DNA of 7,918 nt from Chloroflexota bacterium (lineage in GTDB: Bacteria; Chloroflexota; Dehalococcoidia; DSTF01; JACRBR01), in NCBI GenBank assembly GCA_016213125.1, contig JACRBR010000315.1:1-7918 (forward strand), in the 5' to 3' direction. Below the pieces are notes generated by a model. That model worked only from the letters and a program-made list of their open reading frames with translations. It searched no databases and was not told the origin of the DNA. The translations under genes and the position numbers were made by a program. Position 1 is the stretch's first letter. Every line of letters begins with the position of its first letter. Positions 1 to 5,534 of this stretch are shown in pieces.

Positions 1-365
1 ACGCCGTCCAGGCCCTGGAGGTCGGCAAGCATGTGCGCCAAGAGATCCTGGTCCCAGTCGCCGGAGATCTTGTTGAGGGCGACGTTCAGCAAGCGCGCCT
101 GCTCAGGCTTCAGGTCGAGGAAGATCACGGGAACGGTCTTGATCCCGAGCTTGCGTGCGGCGAGGAGGCGCTGGTGGCCACCGACGACGACGCGATCCTC
201 GCGCCGCGCGAGCACCGGTTGGACGAAACCCCACTGCTGCAGGCTCCGGGTCAGCGCCTCCAGCTCGGCGTCGCTGATCTTGCGCGGGTTCGCGGGATCG
301 GGCTTGAGCAGGTCGATGCTCATCACCTCGACGGAGATCTGCGGGCTCGTCAGGGTCTTAGGCAA
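1..365 (-). CDS. ParB/Srx-like N-terminal domain protein, probably phage DNA methyltransferase N-terminus (partial)
   Basis: The reading frame enters from the left edge, so only about the first 121 residues are visible and the C-terminus is missing. It shows a ParB/Srx-fold domain: an opening strand followed by LLKPDPANPRK (about residues 19-29), a helix, then GFVQPVLAR (46-54) and the GGHQRLLAARKLG box (62-74), which corresponds to the GxxR nucleotide/phosphate-binding box of ParB-like domains. The tail ALNKISGDWDQDLLAHMLADL (from residue 96) is typical of phage proteins in which this domain precedes an N4/N6-adenine or cytosine DNA methyltransferase. That methylase lies outside the window, so it is inferred. 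The chosen start is TTG at 365, preceded by AGGTGA at short spacing; ATG at 323 and GTG at 326 are alternatives but would trim the first strand. It lies 156 bases downstream of the terminase small subunit gene on the same strand, a usual neighbourhood for phage DNA-modification genes. Chromosome-partitioning ParB is less likely. Confidence 0.75.
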   Translation of the reverse strand, partial: MPKTLTSPQISVEVMSIDLLKPDPANPRKISDAELEALTRSLQQWGFVQPVLARREDRVVVGGHQRLLAARKLGIKTVPVIFLDLKPEQARLLNVALNKISGDWDQDLLAHMLADLQGLDG

Positions 366-477
366 TTCTCACCTCGCTCGTCAACGAAACCCATCGACAG
401 CGGCGTTGCACCGCAGTACGCTGGTTCCAGCCTCTCGCGTGTGCCCCCAATCCGCGCGGGAGGAGCCCCCGAGACCC

Positions 478-510
478 GGGGCTGGCGATCCGCTCCAGGG
501 CGCCAGCCCC
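478..510. repeat. Perfect 10-bp inverted repeat downstream of the terminase gene
   Basis: GGGGCTGGCG at 478-487 pairs exactly with CGCCAGCCCC at 501-510 around a 13-base loop, giving a very GC-rich hairpin. It begins 12 bases past the terminase stop and lies in the 156-base gap before the ParB-like gene (366-521), which holds no convincing gene. It could pause or weakly terminate transcription, or shape the mRNA between the two genes. No T-run follows the stem on the minus strand, so it is not a canonical intrinsic terminator. Confidence 0.5.
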
Positions 511-521
511 TCCCCCTTTGC

Positions 522-1007
522 TCACGCACCACGGGCATCCATCTCTCGCTTGCGGCGCAGTAGCGCTTCCAGTGGATCGTCCTCGTCCTTCTGCGGCGTC
601 ACCTGCACGCGCGTCCGGCTCGACGGGGACATCCCGAACTCGGCGAGCAGGAGCCGCACCTGGTCCAGCGCCTTGTTGGCGATCGCGAGATACGGCGACT
701 GCATCGGGAACCCGGACGGGCTCTTGATCACGAGGCCGTACTTCCGGATCGCCGCCTCGGCCTCGGCCCAGCGCGCGTAGGCGGCGCAGAGCAGCGCGAG
801 GGCCTCGCGGTCGAGCCGGGTGACCAGCCCCGCCGCGGCCAGCTCCCGGGTGAGGCGCCGCCACTCCCGCTTGGCGTCGTCGCTCAACTCCGCCGGGCAG
901 GTCGGGACCGCGCGCGCGGTCCGCACGTCGGACGGGAGCGGACGCTTGCCCGGGTTGCCGCGCAGGACGCGGAGGGATCGGGGCATCGGCTTCCTGCCGC
1001 GCTTCAT
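522..1007 (-). CDS. Phage terminase small subunit, P27 family
   Basis: Encodes 161 residues, the usual length for this family. Terminase small subunits bind the phage packaging site and guide the large ATPase/nuclease subunit to start packaging DNA into proheads. The N-terminus carries the P27-family signature MKRGRKPMPRSLRVLRGNPGKR, basic and rich in Arg/Pro/Gly, then a PSDVRTARAVPTCPAELSDD linker and a helical central region with LTRLDREALALLCAAYARW-type sequence followed by KYGLVIKSPSGFPMQSPYLAIANKALDQV, which is the most conserved part of the family. The C-terminus is short and charged (DEDDPLEALLRRKREMD). ATG at 1007 is preferred because an AGGGGG stretch lies about five bases upstream; GTG at 1013, two codons earlier, is also possible. 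The gene follows the replication gene on the same strand after 115 bases. The large subunit would be expected further downstream, past the left edge. Confidence 0.9.
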   Translation of the reverse strand: MKRGRKPMPRSLRVLRGNPGKRPLPSDVRTARAVPTCPAELSDDAKREWRRLTRELAAAGLVTRLDREALALLCAAYARWAEAEAAIRKYGLVIKSPSGFPMQSPYLAIANKALDQVRLLLAEFGMSPSSRTRVQVTPQKDEDDPLEALLRRKREMDARGA

Positions 1008-1122
1008 GACCACCCCCCTGCCCTAATTCGCGGCCGCGCGCGTTCTGGTAGCGCACCGCTCCGACCCTGCGAACGCCGTAGAGTTCCAGACCCCCCTCCC
1101 CCATCGAGCCCATACCATTCCG

Positions 1123-1350
1123 TCATCGTGCGTATCGCCGGCCTTCTGGTGGACCGGCCTGCGCGCCCTTCCACAGCCAGCCCTCACCGAAGCGCACGAC
1201 CTCCGATGCAGGGACCGTAAACGGGTACAGCTCCACCTCGCCGCCGCAGAACATGCACGTGTGTGGCGCCTTGCTTCGCGTGCCACCGCCTCCGCTGATC
1301 TTCGACAACGGCCGACTCTCGTCCTTCTTCATCGTCTCGTTTTCGTCCAT
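1123..1350 (-). CDS. Possible separately translated 75-residue protein, in frame with the 3' end of the replication gene
   Basis: An in-frame ATG at 1350 begins MDENETMKKDESRPLSK, which reads like a natural N-terminus. It is preceded by a perfect AGGAGG at 1359-1364 with an eight-base spacer. The product would have an acidic/basic start, a GGGG linker, one CMFC zinc knuckle (C544 and C547 of the long form) with a nearby His, and a WLWKG-containing tail. No known family is recognised. It is either an internal translation start giving a short isoform, or a small downstream gene that fused with the replication gene after losing the stop between them. The compositional break at this point supports one of these, but the good ribosome-binding site could also be chance, since its bases simply encode Gly-Gln-Glu-Glu-Ala. 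Confidence 0.35.
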   Translation of the reverse strand: MDENETMKKDESRPLSKISGGGGTRSKAPHTCMFCGGEVELYPFTVPASEVVRFGEGWLWKGAQAGPPEGRRYAR

Positions 1351-2886
1351 GGCCGCTTCCTCCTGTCCACGATTCGCTTCGCCGTACGCGCCCCCAAACC
1401 CCTGGAACCGCCTGCGGCCCCTCGTCTCCGTAGTGAGCAAATCGAACTCTTCCGTGGTGGACCACGAGCACGCCTCGCGCAGGTACTCCGCCCGTAGCCA
1501 CGTCAGGAAGTCGTCGGGGCTTTGCCGTTCGCCTACGACCTCGACGGCAAACCCTCGTGTCGATGCTGGAGCCGAGAGGTCGCGGGGGATCGCGAGCATG
1601 ATCACCGCGCCATGCTCAGCGTCGAGCGTGCTTCCGTAGATGCCTGCGGCAACGCCCGACCGCTTGCGCCACTCCGCGAAGCGCCGACGCGTTGTCCGCA
1701 GCACACCCTCTTTCGGGGTCAACCCACGCGGAACCAGCCGCAATACCGTCAGTTCCTCCGGCAGCGCTGCACGGTGTCGCTTCCAGTCCGCGGCGAGACG
1801 GCCCGGCATACAGCGCGGACAGAGCGGATGTCCGCACGAGATGGGGAAGGCCGGCTTCTGTCCGCACGACGTGCACGTGCCGACCCTAAACAACGACCGG
1901 CAAGCACGCACCGCGCTCGCCCGCAGATCATCTCCCGCGTCCGCCAGGGCCGAGGCCAACCGTTCCACCGAAGCGTCGATGTCCAAACACCCCGAGTTAT
2001 CGCCAGAGAGGTGATCGTCGCCAGCACCGATCATGTCGCGGGGCGGTTCCGCTGCCCTCTGGCCGTAAGTCGGGGTGTTGATGCCGAGCAACCGCCGCAG
2101 CTCCCGCACCCCACCGCGCTGACCGCATTGCGTCGAGAAGCAGTAGAAGACGGCGGCCTCCCAATTGATCGAAAGAGAGGGCGTCCGGTCGTTGTGCCAT
2201 GGGCACCTGTGCAAGGTCTGGGCACGTCCGCCCGGTTGGTGGATGGCGACGTCGGCCATCAGGCGCGCGAACTCCTCCTGCAGCGCTGACTCTGCCGGGC
2301 GGACCGCCGTGTTTCCCTCACTCAGCGTCGTCGTCGCGGGTGCGTCCGGCACGAGCCCCAGAGACCGCAGGTCAGCAGCCCGCTCCGGGGCGCGGGGTTC
2401 GAGTTCCCAGCCGTAGGCCGACCCGCTCGGGTGCATCGACGGTGGCAGCATCGCCAGATGCGGGCCCGAGAAGATGTCCCCGCCGATGAATGCGCAGAAC
2501 CCGTTGCCGACGCTGGCCGTCACCTTAAGCCAGACGTGATAGCCGCGACTGGTGCGGACGATCGCAATGATCGCCGGCCCGAGAAGCTGGCGCAGCTGCT
2601 CCAGCATCTCCGTGGGCTGCACGCCGTCTTTCGCGTCCAGGTCGAGGACGGCGACCCCATCACCGGTGCGGCCGGCGACGTTGATGCGTCCAGCCGACGC
2701 CGCGTTTCTGGTGGAATCGACGGCCTCGGGCGCGGCCATGCCGGGCCAGCCGGTGAGGTGCGATCCCTTCCTCCCGAAGGCCGAGGGGAATGTGGCGATG
2801 CCGAGGCGCTCAAACCTAGCGATTGTGCGCTCGGTCTGCCTGCGGTGTTCTTCGGTCGTTCCTGGGGCTGTGGCTGTGGCGTGCAT
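1123..2886 (-). CDS. Phage replication protein: PrimPol domain + CHC2-like zinc finger + Rep-like cysteine-rich region
   Basis: A 587-residue protein likely to prime or initiate phage DNA replication. Residues about 15-185 match the bifunctional primase/polymerase N-terminal family: VAVLDLDAKDG (78-88) supplies the D82/D84 metal-binding pair, TSRGYHVWL (112-120) the S-x-G-x-H nucleotide-binding motif, and MLPPSMHPSG (146-155) the third conserved box. Residues 226-262 form a CHC2-type primase zinc finger: CPWH (C228, H231), the TPSLSI core, then C249 and C254, with two extra residues between the last two cysteines compared with DnaG. Residues 338-360 are a second zinc site (C338, C341, C351, H353, C356, C359) in a context, CGHPLCPRCM, much like the zinc region of rolling-circle Rep proteins. 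The following 130 residues have the Rep order of elements but no HUH and no intact Tyr-Lys motif. No helicase motifs are present. ATG at 2886 has GGGAG seven bases upstream. The last 75 codons may be translated separately. The PrimPol call is firm; the Rep likeness is inferred. Confidence 0.85.
   Translation of the reverse strand: MHATATAPGTTEEHRRQTERTIARFERLGIATFPSAFGRKGSHLTGWPGMAAPEAVDSTRNAASAGRINVAGRTGDGVAVLDLDAKDGVQPTEMLEQLRQLLGPAIIAIVRTSRGYHVWLKVTASVGNGFCAFIGGDIFSGPHLAMLPPSMHPSGSAYGWELEPRAPERAADLRSLGLVPDAPATTTLSEGNTAVRPAESALQEEFARLMADVAIHQPGGRAQTLHRCPWHNDRTPSLSINWEAAVFYCFSTQCGQRGGVRELRRLLGINTPTYGQRAAEPPRDMIGAGDDHLSGDNSGCLDIDASVERLASALADAGDDLRASAVRACRSLFRVGTCTSCGQKPAFPISCGHPLCPRCMPGRLAADWKRHRAALPEELTVLRLVPRGLTPKEGVLRTTRRRFAEWRKRSGVAAGIYGSTLDAEHGAVIMLAIPRDLSAPASTRGFAVEVVGERQSPDDFLTWLRAEYLREACSWSTTEEFDLLTTETRGRRRFQGFGGAYGEANRGQEEAAMDENETMKKDESRPLSKISGGGGTRSKAPHTCMFCGGEVELYPFTVPASEVVRFGEGWLWKGAQAGPPEGRRYAR
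1351..1364 (-). promoter_or_regulatory. Strong internal Shine-Dalgarno site within the replication gene
   Basis: AGGAGG (1364 down to 1359) stands eight bases before the in-frame ATG at 1350. It is a better match to the consensus than the site in front of the full-length start at 2886. It would support internal initiation of the 75-residue C-terminal product. Confidence 0.4.
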
Positions 2887-2989
2887 CGCAGTGCTCCCGC
2901 ACGCCCTTCCCAGGCGCGCCGGGAGCCTCTGCGCCGCTCCAAGCGAAGTATTCGGCTTCGGTTTCTACCCTACCACGCGACGGCTCACG

Positions 2990-3029
2990 CCGAGGCGATG
3001 ATCAACTCCTCGGTCGCAAATAGCCTCGG
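2990..3029. repeat. Short inverted and direct repeats of CCGAGG/CCTCGG
   Basis: CCGAGG at 2990-2995 is the inverted copy of CCTCGG at 3008-3013 (12-base loop), and CCTCGG recurs at 3024-3029. These could be operator half-sites upstream of the replication gene or part of an attachment-site arm region. The units are only six bases long, so chance is a real possibility in this base composition. Confidence 0.25.
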
Positions 3030-3044
3030 ATTTGTGTGGACTAC

Positions 3045-3072
3045 ACGGGTCCGGCTCCTGCCGGGGGTACCA
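3045..3072 (+). other. tRNA 3'-end-like segment, possible attachment-site remnant
   Basis: Read on the plus strand, ACGGG-TCCGGCT-CCTGC could be a T-arm (four of five pairs, counting one G-T), followed by CGGGGGT as a 3' acceptor strand, A as discriminator and CCA. The T-loop is TCCGGCT rather than TTCRANT, and no 5' acceptor (ACCCCCG) or convincing D and anticodon arms are found in the preceding 80 bases, so this is not an intact tRNA. A 3' tRNA fragment oriented this way, with phage genes to its left, is what the far end of an element integrated in a tRNA gene looks like. Chance resemblance to GC-rich sequence is the main alternative. Confidence 0.2.
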
Positions 3073-3261
3073 AGTCCGCACAGTTCACGCCGGTGAGCAA
3101 CTCTCCCCAAACTCCAGTTCGTGCCCCAGCTATATCTGCCGCGTCGGCCTGTTGAGCGCGACCTACTCAAACAGAAATCCGCGTCGTCGCCCGGCAATCG
3201 CCGAACGCCATCCTGTGACGATCGTTTGGCGACCAACTGTGTCAGCCCGATTCGAATTGCC

Positions 3262-4290
3262 CTACCCACCCACACCCCGCCCCAGCGCCAGCACGCGTTC
3301 ATAGACCGCGACGTAGTCGTCAACCATGCGGGAAGATGTGAAGCGCTCCTCGACGAAGCGCCGGCAACGCCCGCGCGCGATCTCCGAAAGCCGCCCTGCG
3401 GCGCGGACCGCCTCCTCAACGTCGCGGACCAGGAACCCGTTCTCGCCATCGCGCACCAGCTCCGGCATGCTCCCTCGCGAGAACGCGATCACCGGCGTGC
3501 CGCAGGCCATCGCCTCGATCACCGACAGGCCGAACGGCTCATCGAACAAGATGGGATGCAGCAGTGCGGCCCCTCCACCCAGCAACGCGTCGCGCTCCGC
3601 CGGGCCCACGCTTCCGACATACTCGACCGTCTTGCCATCGATATGCGGCTTGACCTCGCTCTCGAAGTACGCCTCGTCCTGAATGATCCCTGCGATAATG
3701 AGCCGCCGGCCAGTCCGCCGTGCGATCTCGATCGCCTCGCTCGTGCCCTTGTCCGGATGGATCCGTCCGAGGAACACGAGGTGGTCCCCAGCCGAAGCCC
3801 GGAACGTGAAGTTCTCGATGTCGATGCCGTGGTACACCGTGGCCACGTACGTCAGGCTCGGGTCGCGGTCCGCGTTACTGATCGAGACGTAATGGCAGCG
3901 CTCGTTGTAGCGCCTGTACACAGGGAGTATGCGTGGCGACGAGAACCCGTGAATCGTCGTCACGACGGGCGTCGCGACGAGGCCGCTGTAGGTCAGCGGC
4001 AAGAAATCGAAGTTATTGTGGATGAGATCGAAGTCTTGCGCGCGTTCGAACGCGGACGCGATGTGCAGGCTCTCCCAGACCTTTGGATCGAGACTGCGAT
4101 CCTCCTCATAACCTCGCGGACAGACCGCGTGCAGCTTCGCGCTTGTTTCGGAGTCTCCCGTCGCGAACAGCGTGACCTCATGACCGTGCTGCACCAGCCC
4201 TTCCGCCAGCAACGAGGCCACGCGCTCCCACGGGCCGTAGTGTCTCGGCGGTGTGCGCCACGCGATGGGCGCGAGAATGCCAATCCTCAT
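3262..4290 (-). CDS. GT4-family glycosyltransferase
   Basis: A 342-residue GT-B-fold, retaining glycosyltransferase that would move a sugar from a nucleotide-sugar donor to a glycan or small acceptor in the cytoplasm. The N-terminal Rossmann domain starts MRIGILAPIAWRTPPRHYGPWE, where the glycine-rich loop contacts the acceptor or donor, and continues with HGHEVTLFATGDS (35-47), DLIHNNFDFLPL (88-99) and TTIHGFSS (111-118). The C-terminal domain opens with FLGRIHPDKG (173-182), a typical GT4 strand-loop, and carries the EPFGLSVIE motif (E251 and E259, the E-x7-E pair that binds the nucleotide sugar) followed by AMACGTPVIAFSRGSMPELV. No signal peptide or transmembrane helix is seen. ATG at 4290 lies 31 bases past the GH130 stop with only a weak ribosome-binding site, so the two are probably co-transcribed. 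Sugar specificity cannot be read from sequence; mannose is suggested only by the GH130 partner. Confidence 0.9.
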   Translation of the reverse strand: MRIGILAPIAWRTPPRHYGPWERVASLLAEGLVQHGHEVTLFATGDSETSAKLHAVCPRGYEEDRSLDPKVWESLHIASAFERAQDFDLIHNNFDFLPLTYSGLVATPVVTTIHGFSSPRILPVYRRYNERCHYVSISNADRDPSLTYVATVYHGIDIENFTFRASAGDHLVFLGRIHPDKGTSEAIEIARRTGRRLIIAGIIQDEAYFESEVKPHIDGKTVEYVGSVGPAERDALLGGGAALLHPILFDEPFGLSVIEAMACGTPVIAFSRGSMPELVRDGENGFLVRDVEEAVRAAGRLSEIARGRCRRFVEERFTSSRMVDDYVAVYERVLALGRGVGG

Positions 4291-4321
4291 CGAGGCTCAT
4301 TCTATTTGGTGTGGGGCGGTC

Positions 4322-5281
4322 TCAGGCGGCGGAAATCCGTAGCCAGTCGAGAAGCTCGCCGGTGTTCGCCGTCGCAAGCCCAATGCGTGTGTCGGCCGCG
4401 CCGTAGTACATGCGTAGCTCGCCGCTGCCTGCATCCGCCACCATGCCGCAGGAGAAGACCACGTTCGGGATGTCGCCTGCGAACTCATACGGCTCCGTCG
4501 GCCCGAATACCCAGTCCGTCGCGCGGCGGATGACGCGCCGGGGGTCGTCGAGATCGAGCAGCGCGAGCCCGATGCGATAGATCGCGCCCGAGGCCGTATT
4601 GCGCACACCATGGTAGACGACAAGCCAGCCTTCATCGGTCTCGAGCGGCGGCGGTGACAGCCCGATCTTTCCGGCGTCCCATGCTGACCCATCCCGCGCT
4701 TCCATCAAGACCATGTGATCGCCCCAGTGCTTCAGGTCGGGCGAGAATGAAAGCCACATGTTTGCCTTGGAGCCCGGCGTGGTGGGTACAGGGCGGTGGA
4801 CCAGGCACCAGCGGCCGTCGAACCGGCGCGGAAACAGCGAAGCGTCCTTATCCTCGGGCGCCGTGATCGGTCCGTGCCGGTCGAATGTCTTGAAGTCCGA
4901 CGTCATCGCGAGCGCCACAAGTGGGCCGTTTCGAGAATACGCCGTGTAGGTGATGGCATACCGCTCGAGGTCAGGCAGCCAAACGATGCGCGGGTCTTCG
5001 ATACCCCAGACCTCCTCGGGATGCTCTCCCGAGAGCGGGGTCATTGTTGGCGAGCGGTCGATCCTCCAATTTGTCGCGCCGTCGGTGCTGCGGGCGACCG
5101 TCAGGTGCGATGCGCCCTGGCGGCCTTCGACACGCACCAACAGCAGCGTCTCGCCGTTGGGGAGTAGTATGGCGCCCGGATTGAAGACGCTGTTCGCCGG
5201 ATACGGCCAGCGATCGGCCGTAAGGATCGGATTATCTGGATGACGTATGAACAGCTCATGGAGGCCGTTGTTGGACTGGAT
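4322..5281 (-). CDS. GH130-family beta-mannoside phosphorylase/hydrolase, apparently starting at ATC
   Basis: GH130 enzymes cleave beta-mannosides, usually by phosphorolysis to mannose-1-phosphate. The fold is a five-bladed beta-propeller. Family landmarks (numbered from the ATC) include RHPDNPILTADRWPYPANSV then FNPGA near residue 30, LLLVRVEGR, ARSTDG (63-68), GIEDPRI (93-99; the Asp of EDPR, D96, sits where the proposed catalytic acid lies), YTAYS, KDASLFP, MWLSFSPDLKHW, WDAGKIG, WLVVYHGV, LLDLDDP, YEFAGDIPNVVF and MYYGAADT. The product is about 319 residues, normal for the family. The first ordinary start codon in frame, TTG at 5140, would remove about 47 residues including conserved FNPGA. 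From the TAG at 5348-5350 to there the frame is open but contains no ATG, GTG or TTG. ATC at 5279-5281 has GGAGG four bases upstream and would give MQSNNGLHELFIRHP, the expected family N-terminus. Phosphorylase versus hydrolase activity, and the linkage cleaved, are not determined. Confidence 0.88.
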   Translation of the reverse strand: MQSNNGLHELFIRHPDNPILTADRWPYPANSVFNPGAILLPNGETLLLVRVEGRQGASHLTVARSTDGATNWRIDRSPTMTPLSGEHPEEVWGIEDPRIVWLPDLERYAITYTAYSRNGPLVALAMTSDFKTFDRHGPITAPEDKDASLFPRRFDGRWCLVHRPVPTTPGSKANMWLSFSPDLKHWGDHMVLMEARDGSAWDAGKIGLSPPPLETDEGWLVVYHGVRNTASGAIYRIGLALLDLDDPRRVIRRATDWVFGPTEPYEFAGDIPNVVFSCGMVADAGSGELRMYYGAADTRIGLATANTGELLDWLRISAA

Positions 5282-5285
5282 GGTG

Positions 5286-5290
5286 CCTCC
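5286..5290 (-). promoter_or_regulatory. Ribosome-binding site that decides the GH130 start
   Basis: GGAGG (within AACGGAGG) on the minus strand sits four bases before the ATC at 5281. It is the only good Shine-Dalgarno match near the expected N-terminus and is why the ATC is chosen over the TTG at 5140. Confidence 0.5.
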
Positions 5291-5444
5291 GTTACGTGCG
5301 TGCTGGAACTTTTCTCGAAATTGCCACAGCGTCCCTCTGCGTCGAGTCTACCGTAGTGTAATCGGGGCACGCGCGGCGCGGGCAATCGTGGATTCCCCTA
5401 ACAGAGCATCCCTGACCTAATCGGGCTTCTGACGAAATGAGGCG

Positions 5445-5460
5445 GAAGCGAACCCGCTTC
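5445..5460. repeat. Perfect 6-bp inverted repeat in the divergent intergenic region
   Basis: GAAGCG at 5445-5450 and CGCTTC at 5455-5460 flank an AACC spacer. Its position, about 75 bases before the plus-strand start and about 165 bases from the GH130 start, would suit an operator. It is short, so the assignment is tentative. Confidence 0.3.
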
Positions 5461-5534
5461 ACATAGTGGTATCCTGTCAACGCCCTGTCCTCTCGCGTTA
5501 GGGAGTTGCTGGTCACGGTCTGCCGAGGCCGAGA

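Larger units (their letters stand above)
2887..3261. other. 375-base non-coding boundary between phage module and glycan cluster
   Basis: No reading frame here looks like a real protein; the open frames on both strands have tRNA-antisense-like or shuffled composition. The left end carries the ribosome-binding site of the replication gene (GGGAG near 2894-2898) and probably its promoter. The middle holds short inverted repeats and a tRNA-3'-end-like segment. The right part, about 3073-3261, follows the stop of the minus-strand glycosyltransferase gene; I see no terminator with a T-run, no gene and no clear repeat there. Because gene content changes completely across this gap, it is the natural place for a prophage end. 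Confidence 0.6.
5282..5534. other. Divergent intergenic region between the two glycan gene pairs
   Basis: These 253 bases separate the minus-strand GH130/GT4 pair from the plus-strand GT4/toroid pair and must hold promoters for both. It is visibly less GC-rich than the genes around it, with scattered A/T-rich hexamers, but I could not pick a -35/-10 pair with convincing spacing on either strand. The plus-strand gene has GAGG six bases before its ATG (5525-5528). A small inverted repeat lies inside at 5445-5460. Shared control of both pairs from here is plausible but unproven. Confidence 0.5.

Noticed and set aside
350..538. A 62-codon minus-strand frame between the terminase and ParB-like genes
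   Set aside because: It overlaps both neighbours out of frame, has no clear ribosome-binding site, and most of it covers the GC-rich hairpin.
31..780. Long plus-strand open frames over the phage module, including 31-780 and 33-563
   Set aside because: They run antisense to the ParB-like and terminase genes, have Arg/Ser/Pro-rich composition typical of high-GC shadow frames, and show no family motif.
3240..3262. TTCGAAT near 3249, resembling a tRNA T-loop
   Set aside because: The flanking bases do not pair into a T-stem on either strand and no cloverleaf fits around it.
2985..3449. Minus-strand frame ending in TPGRSRTRVVHTNPRLFATEE
   Set aside because: It overlaps the 3' end of the glycosyltransferase gene in another frame, and its C-terminus has the look of translated tRNA-antisense sequence, a common false gene.
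3121..4533. A 470-codon plus-strand open frame opposite the minus-strand glycosyltransferase gene
   Set aside because: It is the antisense of a gene with clear GT4 motifs; its product is Arg-rich with no recognisable domain, and it crosses two real genes.
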